A stretch of DNA of 64,000 nt from Streptomyces venezuelae. GTDB lineage: Bacteria; Actinomycetota; Actinomycetes; Streptomycetales; Streptomycetaceae. Under the pieces are notes generated by a model that was not told the DNA's origin, made no database searches, and saw nothing but the letters and a program-made list of their open reading frames with translations. The stretch is taken from positions 3,100,001 to 3,164,000 of the forward strand of contig NZ_CP029192.1 in assembly GCF_008642315.1 (NCBI RefSeq), written 5' to 3'. Within the stretch, counting starts at the first letter, position 1. Each line of letters starts with the position of its first letter. This document shows, piece after piece, positions 9,390-17,981 of the stretch. A program made the translations under genes and the position numbers.

Positions 9390-10762
9390 CGGGCCCCCGG
9401 GCGCACGGCGGCGGGCGCGGGTGCGGGCGCCGGTGACGGCAGGACCGGCGGCGGCACGGGCGCACCCTGCTCCGGCGCGCCCTGCTCCGGCACATCCGCC
9501 GTGACCTCGGGATGCCATCCGTACCGGTCGAGGGCGCGGGTGAGCGCGCCGACCATCACGGGGTCGAAGTGCGCGCCCGCGCACCGGTTGAGCTCGGCCA
9601 CGGCCGCCTCGACGGGCCTGGCCCGCCGGTAGGAGCGGGTGGACGTCATGGCGTCGAAGGCGTCGGCGACCGCCACCACCCGCGCGCACTCGGGGATCTG
9701 CGGCCCGGTGAGGCCGTAGGGGTAGCCGCCGCCGTCCATGCGCTCGTGGTGGTGGAGGATCGCGGCACGCGCCTCGCCCAGGAACCCGATGCCGCGCACC
9801 ATCTCGTGGCCGTACTCGGGATGGAGCTCGATGATGCGCCGCTCCTCCGGCGTCAGTGGTCCGTCCTTGCGCAACAGCCTGGTGGGGACGCCGAGTTTGC
9901 CGACGTCGTGCAGGATCCCGGCGAACCGGAGGACCTCGACGCGGTCGTCGTCCATGCCCAGTTCGCGGGCGATCAGCACGGAGGCGCGGCCGACGCGCTC
10001 GCTGTGCCCGCGGGTGTACTTGTCCTTGAGGTCGACGGCCTGCACGAGCGCCCGGATGGTGGCCTGGTGGGCGGCGCGCTCGCGGTGGTACTGCGCGAAG
10101 GCCCAGCAGGAGACGCCCATCGGCAGGAGCACGAGGAGCGCGGCCGCCGGGCCGTACGGACTGGTCCAGAGCACCGCCATCATCAGGCCGGCCAGTCCGT
10201 GCACGGTGACGGGCGCGAGCGAGCGCAGGAAGAGCCCGCGCCAGGCGGTCCGGGCGGGGACGCGTTCGGCGGTCACGAGGACGCCGCCGTCCAGCACGGT
10301 GAGCACGGCGGAGAAGGCGAGCACGGCCGCCCCCGCGGGCCCGAGGACGTGCGGGAAGTCGGGCCCCGCGCCCGCCGCGGGGCCGCCGAGCACCGCGTAC
10401 ACGCGCGCGGACGCCCAGGCGGCCAGGGCGAGTTGGGAGGCGCGCCACAGCCGACGCACCCACCGGGGCTCCCGGTCGATCCGGGCGAGCAGCGCGCCCG
10501 GCACGGCGACGAGCGCGGCGGCGGACGGCGGGAGCAGGAACACTCCGGCCAGCAGCACGGGAAAGAAGGTGCCGAGCCCGCGCGGAGCGTGCCCGCCGAC
10601 GACGCGGCATCGGGTGATCTGCTCGCACCCGGCGTAGAGGACGGCGAGGAGTGCGACGGCGGGCCAGGAGGGGCGCGCGCCGGGGGCGGGCGCGGCACAG
10701 GCCACGCCGGCCAGGGCGACGCACAGGATGTAGACGCGGGCCCGCACCGGCACCGACCGCAT
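9386..10762 (-). CDS. HD-GYP domain membrane protein (putative cyclic di-GMP phosphodiesterase)
   Basis: 458 residues. Hydrophobic segments fill about residues 8-220. An HD-GYP domain follows, with RGHS (251-254), LHDVGK (284-289) and HHHERMDGGGYP (337-348), so the metal-binding and GYP residues are intact. Known HD-GYP proteins hydrolyse cyclic di-GMP, the second messenger controlling development in Streptomyces through BldD; this one is inferred to do so from a membrane location. The C-terminal tail is rich in Pro and Ala and repeats PEQGA. The gene follows rsrA on the same strand after 126 bases, and the start has a GGAGAAC ribosome site. Confidence 0.9.
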   Translation of the reverse strand: MRSVPVRARVYILCVALAGVACAAPAPGARPSWPAVALLAVLYAGCEQITRCRVVGGHAPRGLGTFFPVLLAGVFLLPPSAAALVAVPGALLARIDREPRWVRRLWRASQLALAAWASARVYAVLGGPAAGAGPDFPHVLGPAGAAVLAFSAVLTVLDGGVLVTAERVPARTAWRGLFLRSLAPVTVHGLAGLMMAVLWTSPYGPAAALLVLLPMGVSCWAFAQYHRERAAHQATIRALVQAVDLKDKYTRGHSERVGRASVLIARELGMDDDRVEVLRFAGILHDVGKLGVPTRLLRKDGPLTPEERRIIELHPEYGHEMVRGIGFLGEARAAILHHHERMDGGGYPYGLTGPQIPECARVVAVADAFDAMTSTRSYRRARPVEAAVAELNRCAGAHFDPVMVGALTRALDRYGWHPEVTADVPEQGAPEQGAPVPPPVLPSPAPAPAPAAVRPGAR

Positions 10763-10888
10763 GGAGTTCTCCTCCCCGTTCCGGTCCGGAGACTAGAACG
10801 GCGCTCTCCCTGCCAGCGCCCGGCCGTCGTTAATTAGCACGTTCGAGTGACGGGAGGGGAGAGCGGGCCGCGCGGAGCTTCCGAGAGC

Positions 10889-11200
10889 TCAGGCCTCGGA
10901 TGCAGCCGTGGTGTCCTGCGTGATGTCCTGCTCGGGCACGGCCTGCCCGGAGCGGATGAGGTCGATGCGGCCCATCACCTTGGCCCGCAGGTCGACGGGT
11001 ACGTCGTCCTGGCCGCAGCAGCGCTTGACCAGCTTCTTGACCGCCTGCTCCAGGCCGTACTTCTCCAGGCACGGAGAGCACTCCTCGAAGTGCGTCTCGA
11101 ACTTGGTGCAGTCGCTGTCCGGCATCTCGTGGTCGAGGAACTCGTAGAGATGGTCCAGGACTTCACTGCAGTCAGTCTCGTGCGGCTCTCCGCAGCTCAT
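10889..11200 (-). CDS. rsrA: Zinc-binding redox anti-sigma factor RsrA
   Basis: 103 residues. It binds sigma-R and releases it when thiols are oxidised. The zinc-containing anti-sigma motif H37-x3-C41-x2-C44 is exact, and C3, C11, C61 and C62 sit at the same numbers as in S. coelicolor RsrA. There, C11, C44 and H37 bind zinc and C11-C44 forms the trigger disulfide. The start codon overlaps the sigR stop (ATGA), so the two proteins are made in coupled amounts. Transcribed from the sigR promoters, it forms a negative feedback loop. Confidence 0.97.
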   Translation of the reverse strand: MSCGEPHETDCSEVLDHLYEFLDHEMPDSDCTKFETHFEECSPCLEKYGLEQAVKKLVKRCCGQDDVPVDLRAKVMGRIDLIRSGQAVPEQDITQDTTAASEA

Positions 11201-11880
11201 GAGCCCGAGCCTTTCGTTCCGTTCGACTCCCCGGCACCCGCCGGGACGAGCCCGCGCTCACGGGCGTAGTCCTCCAGCATGCCGCGCAGTTGGCGGCGGC
11301 CCCGGTGCAGTCGGGACATCACCGTACCGATGGGTGTCCCCATAATGTCCGCGATCTCCTTGTACGCAAAGCCCTCTACGTCGGCCAGATAGACGGCGAT
11401 GCGGAATTCCTCGGGGATCGCCTGCAGCGCCCGCTTCACGTCCGTGTCGGGCAGGTGGTCCAGCGCCTGCGACTCGGCCGAGCGCAGACCGGTGGACATG
11501 TGCGACTCGGCGCGTGCCAGCTGCCAGTCCTCGATCTCCTCGGCGGCACTGCGCTGGGGCTCGCGCTGCTTCTTGCGGTACGAGTTGATGAACGTGTTGG
11601 TGAGGATGCGGTACAGCCACGCCTTGAGGTTCGTGCCCTCGCGGAACTGGTGGAACGACGCGTACGCCTTCGCGTACGTCTCCTGCACCAGGTCCTCCGC
11701 GTCCGCCGGGTTGCGCGTCATGCGCAGCGCCGCCGAGTACATCTGGTCGAGGAACGTCAGCGCGTCCCGCTCGAAGCGGGCCGTGCGCTCCGCGGCCGTC
11801 TCGGACTTCTCCGAACTCTCTCGGGGCTGCTCCGCCTGGCCGTGCTCGGTCCCTGCGTCGGTCCCAGTGACCGGACCCAC
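11197..11880 (-). CDS. sigR: ECF sigma factor sigma-R, thiol-oxidative stress regulator
   Basis: 227 residues from GTG at 11880, the same length as S. coelicolor SigR. Region 2 contains [18 protein letters not shown], and region 4 ends with the helix-turn-helix [19 protein letters not shown]. Sigma-R directs transcription of thioredoxin, mycothiol and protein quality control genes from GGAAT-N18-GTT promoters. The frame remains open upstream and a longer isoform is possible from ATG 12045, exactly 55 codons earlier, with a GAGGGAG site 8 bases before it (see separate entry). The immediate spacing of a ribosome site to 11880 is poor, so this short start rests mainly on homology. Confidence 0.96.
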   Translation of the reverse strand: MGPVTGTDAGTEHGQAEQPRESSEKSETAAERTARFERDALTFLDQMYSAALRMTRNPADAEDLVQETYAKAYASFHQFREGTNLKAWLYRILTNTFINSYRKKQREPQRSAAEEIEDWQLARAESHMSTGLRSAESQALDHLPDTDVKRALQAIPEEFRIAVYLADVEGFAYKEIADIMGTPIGTVMSRLHRGRRQLRGMLEDYARERGLVPAGAGESNGTKGSGS

Positions 11881-12045
11881 CTCCTCCAACGACGTGGTGA
11901 GGCCGAAAGCAGCCCCACTCGAATCGGAGGATAGACGACGACCCGCACCCCGCGCCGCCCGAATAGATGCGGTTTTGGGTGCGCTCAGCACCGTCCACTC
12001 CAGGTCAGCGGCGCTGGAGCGGTTCGGGCAGATGGTCGAACCCAT
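11881..12045 (-). other. N-terminal extension of the long SigR isoform
   Basis: 55 in-frame codons from ATG 12045 to the short start, preceded by a good ribosome site (GAGGGAG, 8-base spacing). A stress-induced unstable longer form of sigma-R with an N-terminal extension has been described in S. coelicolor. The extension here ([16 protein letters not shown]...) contains one Cys and looks unstructured. It would be translated from the sigma-R-dependent transcript starting near 12097. Confidence 0.75.
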
Positions 12046-12103
12046 GCGGCGGACTCCCTCTCGTACGAACAGCTGTCGACGGCGTTTACCGTCTGTCCGC
12101 CAC

Positions 12104-12129
12104 AACAGAGGTCACGCGTCCAACATTCC
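12104..12129 (-). promoter_or_regulatory. Sigma-R-dependent promoter of sigR-rsrA (sigRp2 type)
   Basis: On the minus strand GGAAT (12129-12125) is followed after exactly 18 bases by GTT (12106-12104), the published sigma-R consensus. The start point should fall near 12097, about 50 bases before ATG 12045. The -35 element lies within the last codons of the upstream hydrolase gene. Confidence 0.9.
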
Positions 12130-12777
12130 CGCCCAACGGATGACTCCGTCCGTGATGCGCTTCACGGCCTCGTCCTGCCCGATGTCGACGCGCTTGGGCA
12201 CAGCGAATCCGTGGTCGCCGAACGGGATCTCCACCAGTTCGTACGTGCCGTCGGGGAACTCGGCGGGCTTCCCGAACGGGTCGTTGCCGCCCTGCACGAC
12301 GAGCGTGGGCACGCCGGCGCCGAGCAGTTCGTCGGCGCGGGACTTCTCGGGCTTGCCCGGGGGGTGCAGCGGGAAGCTGAGGGCGAGCACGGCGGCGGCG
12401 CCCAGCTCGGTGGCGGTGCGACAGGCGACACGGGCACCGGCGCTGCGGCCGCCCGAGATCACCGGCAGTCCCTGCTTCTTTAGCGCGGGCCAGATGCCGC
12501 GCCACCCCGTGTCCAGGGTCTTCGGCGCGGGCGCGAGCTTCTTGCCCGCGACGCGCCAGGGCTGCTCGACGAGGGCGACGCTCACGCCGTGCGCGGGCAG
12601 CGCGGCCGCGAGGGCCTGGAGGTCGCGGGCCTCGATGCCGCCGCCCGCGCCGTGGCTGACGGCCAGCAACAGGCGGGCGCTCCCGGCGGGGGCCGGGTGC
12701 CAGGTGATGCGCGCCTCACCGGCGTCGGTCGGGATGATCTCGCTCTTCGGTGCGTCCTTGGTCACGTACTGGGTCAC
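12112..12777 (-). CDS. Alpha/beta hydrolase (Tex30/KANL3-like family)
   Basis: 221 residues. The nucleophile elbow is GGRSAG (GxSxG with catalytic Ser), the likely acid is in QGGNDPFG and the base in GDHGFAV, so the triad is complete. Such proteins are cytoplasmic hydrolases of unknown substrate. The start is a GTG one base after the SRAP stop codon, and the two genes form one unit that continues into sigR. The 3' end contains the sigma-R promoter of sigR. No stress function is proven for this enzyme; its conserved neighbourhood is the only hint. Confidence 0.87.
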   Translation of the reverse strand: MTQYVTKDAPKSEIIPTDAGEARITWHPAPAGSARLLLAVSHGAGGGIEARDLQALAAALPAHGVSVALVEQPWRVAGKKLAPAPKTLDTGWRGIWPALKKQGLPVISGGRSAGARVACRTATELGAAAVLALSFPLHPPGKPEKSRADELLGAGVPTLVVQGGNDPFGKPAEFPDGTYELVEIPFGDHGFAVPKRVDIGQDEAVKRITDGVIRWAGMLDA

Positions 12778-12778
12778 G

Positions 12779-13594
12779 TCAGAAGAGTGTGCCCTCTTCG
12801 GGGCCGTCCAGCTCCTTCAGCAGCTCCGGGCCGTTGTTGCGGACGTTGCTGACGGCGGTGGACACCGGGAAGGCCCGCATCAGTCCGTGCGGCGGCGGCT
12901 CCAGGAGGGTGCGCAGGTCCTCGACGTCCGTGCGGGACGGGTCGAGCCAGGCGTCCCAGCGGTCCGGCGTCAGCATGAGCGGCATGCGCGGGTGGATGTC
13001 CGCGAGCGAGCGCGGGCCCTCGTCGGGAGCGACGGCGAGCGGCGCGGTCTCCGCCTCCGTGGTGATCACCGTGCACGTCACCCACCAGGCGAGGGGGTGC
13101 TCGTCGGGCAGGGTCTTGTCCCGCCAGAATTCGTAGAGCCCCGCCATGGCGAAGACCGAGCCGTCGGCGGGCGTCACGAAGTAGGGCTGCTTGCGCGGCC
13201 GCTTCTTCTTGCCCTCGACCTCCAGCTGCCGCTCCTCGGGCGCGGTCACCCACTCGTAATAGCCGTCGGCCGGGATGACGCAGCGGCGGGAGGTGAAGGC
13301 ACGCCTGTAGGAGGGCTTCTCGTGCACGGTCTCCGCGCGGGCGTTGATCATCCGGGCGCCGCCCTCGGGCGTCTTGGACCAGGACGGCACGAGTCCCCAC
13401 TTCAGGGTGCGCAGCTGGCGAACCGGAGAGGGGTCCTCGGCGTCTTTCAGAGGACGGTCCAGAACCGCGTAGACCTCCTTCGTGGGAGCCACGTTGAAAT
13501 CGGGGGCGAGCGCCTCCTCCGGCTCCCACTTCTCGATCTCGAAGATTCCCGCGAGATCCTCGGGCCCACGACTGGATGCATACCGTCCGCACAT
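12779..13594 (-). CDS. SOS response-associated peptidase family protein (SRAP/HMCES/YedK)
   Basis: 271 residues starting MCGRYAS. Cys2 becomes N-terminal after Met removal and forms a thiazolidine crosslink with abasic sites in single-stranded DNA. Other family landmarks are NVAPT near residue 35, GYYEW, and HPRMP carrying the active-site His. It shields abasic sites during replication. ATG 13594 is certain because Cys2 must follow the start. It is divergent from the M50-like gene, with only 49 bases between the two starts, and it leads the SRAP-hydrolase-sigR-rsrA string. Confidence 0.93.
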   Translation of the reverse strand: MCGRYASSRGPEDLAGIFEIEKWEPEEALAPDFNVAPTKEVYAVLDRPLKDAEDPSPVRQLRTLKWGLVPSWSKTPEGGARMINARAETVHEKPSYRRAFTSRRCVIPADGYYEWVTAPEERQLEVEGKKKRPRKQPYFVTPADGSVFAMAGLYEFWRDKTLPDEHPLAWWVTCTVITTEAETAPLAVAPDEGPRSLADIHPRMPLMLTPDRWDAWLDPSRTDVEDLRTLLEPPPHGLMRAFPVSTAVSNVRNNGPELLKELDGPEEGTLF

Positions 13595-13643
13595 ACGTGC
13601 CAGACTGCCAGACCCCGTACGACCAGAGGAGCCGGTCCAGCCA

Positions 13644-14378
13644 ATGGCCCTGGAAATGGAAAGCACCGCCAACGCCAGCCTGACCGACCTCTGGGACCGC
13701 GTCTTCGGCACACAGGCCGCGCCCGAGCAGTGGCTGGTGATCGCGGCGGGCGTCGTGGCCCTCGCGGTCGTCGTGCCGCACAACATATGGCGCCTCGCCC
13801 GCAACGCGATCACCATCGCGCACGAGGGCGGCCACGGCCTGGTCGCGCTCCTCACCGGGCGGCGCCTCGACGGCATCCGGCTGCACTCGGACACCTCCGG
13901 CCTGACCGTCTCGCGCGGCAAGCCCACCGGCCTCGGCATGATCCTCACCGCGGCCGCCGGCTACACCGCTCCCCCGCTGCTCGGCCTCGGCGGCGCGGCG
14001 CTGCTCGACTCGGGACGCATCACGGCGTTCCTGTGGATCGCGACGGCCCTGCTCGTCGTGATGCTGGTGATGATCCGCAACGCGTACGGCGCCCTGACGG
14101 TGATCCTCACCGGCGGCACGTTCCTGGTGGTCTCCTGGCTGGCTACCACGGACGTGCAGGCGGCGTTCGCGTACGCGGTGGTGTGGTTCCTGCTCCTGGG
14201 AGGTGTGCGTCCCGCCTTCGAGCTGCAGTCCAAGCGCAGGCGCGGGGGCGCGGGCGACTCGGACGCGGACCAGCTCTCCCGGCTCACGCACGTTCCGGCG
14301 GGCATGTGGCTCTTCCTCTTCCACGCCGTCTCGCTCTGCTCCCTGATGGGCGGGGCCCGCTGGCTCCTGGACGTCTGA
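13644..14378 (+). CDS. M50-type membrane metallopeptidase-like protein
   Basis: About 244 residues with five or six hydrophobic segments. The zinc motif AHEGGH lies in the second hydrophobic block, and the rest resembles the M50B family of intramembrane peptidases. No PDZ domain is present. Substrate unknown; site-2-type proteases often act on membrane regulators. I chose ATG 13644 because the frame upstream runs antisense through the SRAP gene. ATG 13656 is a second possibility. The gene precedes aroA by 32 bases on the same strand. Confidence 0.85.
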   Translation: MALEMESTANASLTDLWDRVFGTQAAPEQWLVIAAGVVALAVVVPHNIWRLARNAITIAHEGGHGLVALLTGRRLDGIRLHSDTSGLTVSRGKPTGLGMILTAAAGYTAPPLLGLGGAALLDSGRITAFLWIATALLVVMLVMIRNAYGALTVILTGGTFLVVSWLATTDVQAAFAYAVVWFLLLGGVRPAFELQSKRRRGGAGDSDADQLSRLTHVPAGMWLFLFHAVSLCSLMGGARWLLDV

Positions 14379-14410
14379 GCGGCGTCACCGCGAGCCACTA
14401 AAGTGAGGGC

Positions 14411-15757
14411 ATGACCGAAACCCCGGCGCACACCGCCCTCTGGCCCGCCCCGCACGCAAGCGGAGCCGTCACCGCGACGGTCCACGTCCCCGGTTCGAAA
14501 TCGGTCACCAACCGTGCGTTGGTCCTGGCCGCGCTGGCCGCCGAGCCGGGCTGGCTGCGCCGCCCGCTGCGCTCCCGGGACACCCTGCTGATGGCGGGCG
14601 CGCTGCGCGCGATGGGCGTCGGCATCGAGGAGACCGTGTCGTCGAGCTCATCCGTCGCGGGCGGTCAGGACGGCACCGGCGAGGCGTGGCGCGTGATCCC
14701 CTCGGGCCTGCACGGCCCGGCCACGGTCGACGTCGGCAACGCCGGCACGGTCATGCGGTTCCTGCCGCCGGTCGCCGCCCTCGCCGACGGCCCCATCCAC
14801 TTCGACGGCGACCCCCGTTCGTACGAGCGTCCCCTGCACGGCGTCATCGACGCGCTGCGCGTGCTCGGCGCCCGCATCGACGACACGCGGGGCGCGCCCG
14901 GCGCGCTGCCGCTGACCGTGCACGGCTGCGGCGCCCTGGAGGGCGGCCGGGTCGAGATCGACGCGTCGTCGTCCTCGCAGTTCGTGAGCGCCCTGCTGCT
15001 CTCGGGCCCGGGCTTCAACCAGGGTGTGGAGGTCCGGCACGTGGGCGACGCCCTGCCGTCGATGCCGCACATCCGGATGACCGTCGACATGCTGCGCTCG
15101 GTCGGCGCCCAGGTCGACACCCCCGAGGCGGGCGGCGAGCCGAACGTGTGGCGGGTCACCCCCGGCGCCCTGCTCGGCCGCGACCTGACCGTCGAGCCCG
15201 ACCTGTCGAACGCCCAGCCGTTCCTGGCCGCCGCCCTGATCACCGGCGGCACGGTCACGATCCCCGACTGGCCGGCGCACACCACGCAGCCCGGCGACGC
15301 GCTGCGCGAGATCTTCACCGAGATGGGCGGCTCCTGCGAGCTGACCGAGCAGGGCCTGGTCTTCACCGGCTCCGGGTCGGTCCACGGCATCGACGTGGAC
15401 CTGAGCGAGGTCGGCGAGCTCACCCCCGGCATCGCGGCGGTCGCGGCCCTCGCGGACTCCCCCTCGACGCTGCGCGGCGTCGCCCACCTGCGTCTGCACG
15501 AGACGGACCGCCTGGCCGCGCTCACCAAGGAGATCAACGAGCTCGGCGGCGACGTCACCGAGACCGCCGACGGCCTGCACATCAAGCCGCGCCGGCTGCA
15601 CGGCGGCATCTTCCACACGTACGACGACCACCGCATGGCGACCGCGGGCGCGATCATCGGCCTCGCCGTGGACGGCGTGCAGATCGAGAACGTCGCGACG
15701 ACGGCGAAGACGCTCCCGGACTTCCCCGACCTCTGGACCGGGATGCTGGGGAACTGA
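14411..15757 (+). CDS. aroA: 3-phosphoshikimate 1-carboxyvinyltransferase (EPSP synthase)
   Basis: 448 residues. It joins phosphoenolpyruvate to shikimate 3-phosphate in aromatic amino acid synthesis. Substrate motifs are PGSKSVTNR (27-35), GNAGTVMRF (110-118), the Ser-rich [18 protein letters not shown], and [10 protein letters not shown] toward the end. The PEP loop has Phe118 where the E. coli enzyme has Pro101; this is usual in actinobacterial AroA, so it does not show that the protein is glyphosate tolerant. A GTGAGG-type ribosome site is close to the ATG. rsgA follows after 17 bases on the same strand. Confidence 0.96.
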   Translation: MTETPAHTALWPAPHASGAVTATVHVPGSKSVTNRALVLAALAAEPGWLRRPLRSRDTLLMAGALRAMGVGIEETVSSSSSVAGGQDGTGEAWRVIPSGLHGPATVDVGNAGTVMRFLPPVAALADGPIHFDGDPRSYERPLHGVIDALRVLGARIDDTRGAPGALPLTVHGCGALEGGRVEIDASSSSQFVSALLLSGPGFNQGVEVRHVGDALPSMPHIRMTVDMLRSVGAQVDTPEAGGEPNVWRVTPGALLGRDLTVEPDLSNAQPFLAAALITGGTVTIPDWPAHTTQPGDALREIFTEMGGSCELTEQGLVFTGSGSVHGIDVDLSEVGELTPGIAAVAALADSPSTLRGVAHLRLHETDRLAALTKEINELGGDVTETADGLHIKPRRLHGGIFHTYDDHRMATAGAIIGLAVDGVQIENVATTAKTLPDFPDLWTGMLGN

Positions 15758-15774
15758 CGGGCGGATCGAGAACC

Positions 15775-16785
15775 ATGCGCCGCTACGGCAAGAACCCCGA
15801 CGAGGACGACATCCGCGTCCGCCCCAACCGCAAGGGCAACCGCCCCCGCACCCACATCAGGCCCAAGCACGAGGACGCGGCCGAGGGCATGGTCCTCACC
15901 GTCGACCGCGGCCGGCTCACCGTCCTGGTCGACGACCGGATCGTGATGGCGATGAAGGCCCGCGAGCTGGGCCGCAAGGCCGCCGTGGTGGGTGACAGGG
16001 TCGCGGTCGTCGGGGATCTCTCCGGCAAGAAGGACACGCTCGCGCGGATCGTGCGGATCGCGGAGCGCTCCTCCGTCCTGCGGCGCACCGCGGACGACGA
16101 CGACCCGTACGAGCGGGTGGTCGTCGCCAACGCCGACCAGCTGGCCATCGTCACGGCCCTCGCCGACCCCGAGCCGCGGCCGCGCCTGATCGACCGGTGC
16201 GTCGTGGCGGCGTACGACGGCGGTCTGGAGCCGATCCTCGTGCTCACCAAGTCGGACCTGGCGCCCGCCGACAAGCTCCTGGAGACGTACGCCTCCCTGG
16301 ACATCCCCTATGTCGTCACCAGCCGCGAGGAGTTCACCGACGGCGCGGAGCTCGCGCGCGTCCACGAACTGCTCGACGGCAAGGTCACCGCGTTCGTGGG
16401 GCACTCCGGCGTCGGCAAGACGACGCTCGTCAACGCGCTGGTCCCGCAGGAGCGGCGGCGGACGACGGGGCACGTCAACGCGGTCACGGGCCGCGGCAGG
16501 CACACGACCACCTCCGCCCTCGCGCTCCCCCTGGAGGGTTCCGACGGGTGGGTGATCGACACTCCCGGCGTGCGGTCGTTCGGCCTCAACCACGTCGACC
16601 CGTCGCGCGTCATCCTCGCCTTCCCCGATCTGGAGCCGGGGACGGTGGAGTGCCCGCGCGGCTGCTCCCACGACGAGAAGGACTGCGCGCTGGACGCGTG
16701 GGTGGCCGACGGGCACGCGGATCCGTCTCGCCTGTACTCCCTGCGCAGGCTGCTCGCCACCCGGGAGCGACGCGAGGGCGACTGA
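15775..16785 (+). CDS. rsgA: Ribosome small-subunit assembly GTPase RsgA
   Basis: 336 residues. The GTPase is circularly permuted: G4 TKSD (158-161) precedes G1 GHSGVGKT (209-216) and G3 DTPG (262-265), the hallmark of the YjeQ/RsgA family. An OB fold occupies about residues 37-100, and a zinc site C293-x3-C297-x-H299-x4-C304 follows the GTPase. It checks late 30S subunits. The N terminus (first 35 residues) is basic. ATG 15775 fits the family; the longer open frame upstream is a shadow inside aroA. Confidence 0.95.
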   Translation: MRRYGKNPDEDDIRVRPNRKGNRPRTHIRPKHEDAAEGMVLTVDRGRLTVLVDDRIVMAMKARELGRKAAVVGDRVAVVGDLSGKKDTLARIVRIAERSSVLRRTADDDDPYERVVVANADQLAIVTALADPEPRPRLIDRCVVAAYDGGLEPILVLTKSDLAPADKLLETYASLDIPYVVTSREEFTDGAELARVHELLDGKVTAFVGHSGVGKTTLVNALVPQERRRTTGHVNAVTGRGRHTTTSALALPLEGSDGWVIDTPGVRSFGLNHVDPSRVILAFPDLEPGTVECPRGCSHDEKDCALDAWVADGHADPSRLYSLRRLLATRERREGD

Positions 16786-16896
16786 CCTCACCGTTGTTTG
16801 CGCCTTGTCGGCAAAGGTAAATGCATAATCGCACCAAGCCGGATTCAAGCCAGACGAAGCGGCCTCGGGACGCGGGCGAGTACGGGAGGCAAGGAC
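16786..16896 (+). promoter_or_regulatory. Leader of the SMR exporter gene with a possible Shine-Dalgarno-masking stem
   Basis: 110 bases. An AT-rich patch (GGTAAATGCATAAT, 16815-16828) is the best place for a -10 element. Downstream, GCCTC (16862-16866) can pair with GAGGC (16886-16890), which would cover the GGGAGG ribosome site. Gdx genes are often under guanidine riboswitches, but I could not fit the type I, II or III consensus here. Confidence 0.35.
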
Positions 16897-17220
16897 ATGG
16901 CGTGGCTGCTGGTCATCGTCGCGGGGATCCTCGAGACCGGCTTCGCGGTCTGTCTCAAGCTGTCGCACGGTTTCACCAGGCTCTGGCCCACGATCGCGTT
17001 CGCCTGCTTCGCGCTCGGCAGCTTCGGTCTGCTGACGCTCGCGCTGCGGAAGCTGGACGTGGGTCCCGCGTACGCGGTCTGGACGGGCATCGGCGCGGCG
17101 GGCACGGCCATCTACGGGATGATCTTCCTCGGTGACCTGGTCTCCACGCTGAAGATCGTCTCGATCTCCTTCGTCATCATCGGCGTGATCGGCCTGCAGC
17201 TTTCGGGCTCGGCGCACTGA
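16897..17220 (+). CDS. sugE: Small multidrug resistance family exporter, Gdx/SugE subtype
   Basis: 107 residues with four membrane helices. The conserved Glu of SMR pumps is in AGILET (E13). LSHGFTRLWP and AVWTGIGA are features of the Gdx (guanidinium exporter) subgroup rather than EmrE. In characterised Gdx proteins a Trp follows the Glu at position 16; here it is Phe, a conservative change. The start follows GGGAGG with 7-base spacing. Single Gdx genes work as dual-topology homodimers. It converges on the tetR gene, 17 bases away. Guanidinium export is inferred from subtype features. Confidence 0.88.
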   Translation: MAWLLVIVAGILETGFAVCLKLSHGFTRLWPTIAFACFALGSFGLLTLALRKLDVGPAYAVWTGIGAAGTAIYGMIFLGDLVSTLKIVSISFVIIGVIGLQLSGSAH

Positions 17221-17237
17221 ACCCCGTGCGCGTACGC

Positions 17238-17843
17238 CTACTTGGCGGCCACCCAGCGCCCGATGGCCCCGCGGACCACCTCCGCGGGGTCGTCGTCGTT
17301 TCCGGCGGGCGCGACGACGTAGGACAGGGCGAGGCGGACGGCGCTCTCGCAGGCGCGGGCGAGATCGGGGTCCCTGACGCGGCCCCGGCCGCCGAGTGCG
17401 AGCACCGTGCGGTCCCGTACGAGGGCCAGCAACTCCCCGGACGAGGGCACCCCGGCGTCGGCGCGGCGCTGCGCGGGCACCGACGAGGTCGATCCGGCGG
17501 CGCGGCTCGGCGCGGGCAGCCGCTCGCTCCAGCAGCCGGTGAGCGCGGCCCGGACCAGCACGTTGGTGCGGGCGGCGCCCACCGTCCACGCGGCGACGGC
17601 GGCGAGCCGGTCGGCGGGTTCGCGCTCCTCGGCGAGGGCGCGTTCGACGCCGTGGAGATAGCCGTCCGTCTCGCGCCGCAGCAGGGCACGGGCGAGGCCG
17701 TCCTTGCTGCCGAACTCGTTGTAGAGGGTCTGCCGGGAGACCCCGGCGGTCGCCGCCACATCGACCATGCGGACACCGGGCCACGGCCGTCGCGCGAGCG
17801 CTGTGTACGCCGCGTCCAGTAAGGATTCCCGTGCTGCAGGCAT
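17238..17843 (-). CDS. TetR-family transcriptional regulator
   Basis: 201 residues. The N-terminal helix-turn-helix (about residues 24-55) reads [21 protein letters not shown] followed by [11 protein letters not shown], which is typical TetR. The C-terminal ligand domain is unrelated to anything I recognise. It ends 17 bases from the exporter gene and starts 138 bases from hisN, on the opposite strand. It may control itself, the exporter or hisN; an inverted repeat TTGAC-N15-GTCAA lies in the divergent region next to its own start. Confidence 0.9.
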   Translation of the reverse strand: MPAARESLLDAAYTALARRPWPGVRMVDVAATAGVSRQTLYNEFGSKDGLARALLRRETDGYLHGVERALAEEREPADRLAAVAAWTVGAARTNVLVRAALTGCWSERLPAPSRAAGSTSSVPAQRRADAGVPSSGELLALVRDRTVLALGGRGRVRDPDLARACESAVRLALSYVVAPAGNDDDPAEVVRGAIGRWVAAK

Positions 17844-17879
17844 CGTCGCCTCCGGGTCAGAGCGGCTCCCGTGCCAGAG

Positions 17880-17904
17880 TTGACGCGCTCGGCGGCACTG
17901 TCAA
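17880..17904. promoter_or_regulatory. Candidate operator, TTGAC-N15-GTCAA inverted repeat
   Basis: The two 5-base arms (17880-17884 and 17900-17904) are exact inverted copies and begin 36 bases upstream of the tetR start. On the minus strand the distal arm reads TTGACA and could also be a -35 hexamer, so repressor binding would block tetR transcription. Arms are short, so chance is possible. Confidence 0.4.
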
Positions 17905-17981
17905 TAGCTCCGGCAGCATGGGAGCGGTGCCCGCGACACGGCCCTGTGGATCGTGTCGATCGAGATCGATACTGTTCACCC

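Noticed and set aside
8118..10724. 868-residue fusion of the two HD genes
   Set aside because: The first 445 residues lie out of frame with the HD-GYP gene and read as Arg/Pro-rich noise. The real gene starts at GTG 9389.
10763..10888. BldD binding site upstream of the HD-GYP gene
   Set aside because: TCACTCGAACGTGCTAATTAAC looks vaguely similar, but it fails the BldD consensus at several required positions.
11399..14401. 1000-codon plus-strand frame through sigR, hydrolase and SRAP
   Set aside because: It runs antisense to three well-supported genes and has no domain of its own except where it enters the real M50 gene's region in another frame.
14411..15757. Glyphosate-tolerant EPSP synthase
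   Set aside because: Phe at the Pro101 position is typical of actinobacterial AroA and gives no evidence of tolerance by itself.
16786..16896. Guanidine riboswitch upstream of sugE
   Set aside because: ACGA and ACGG pieces are present, but I could not fit the two ACGR hairpins of type II or the pseudoknot of type III. Left as a weak finding only.
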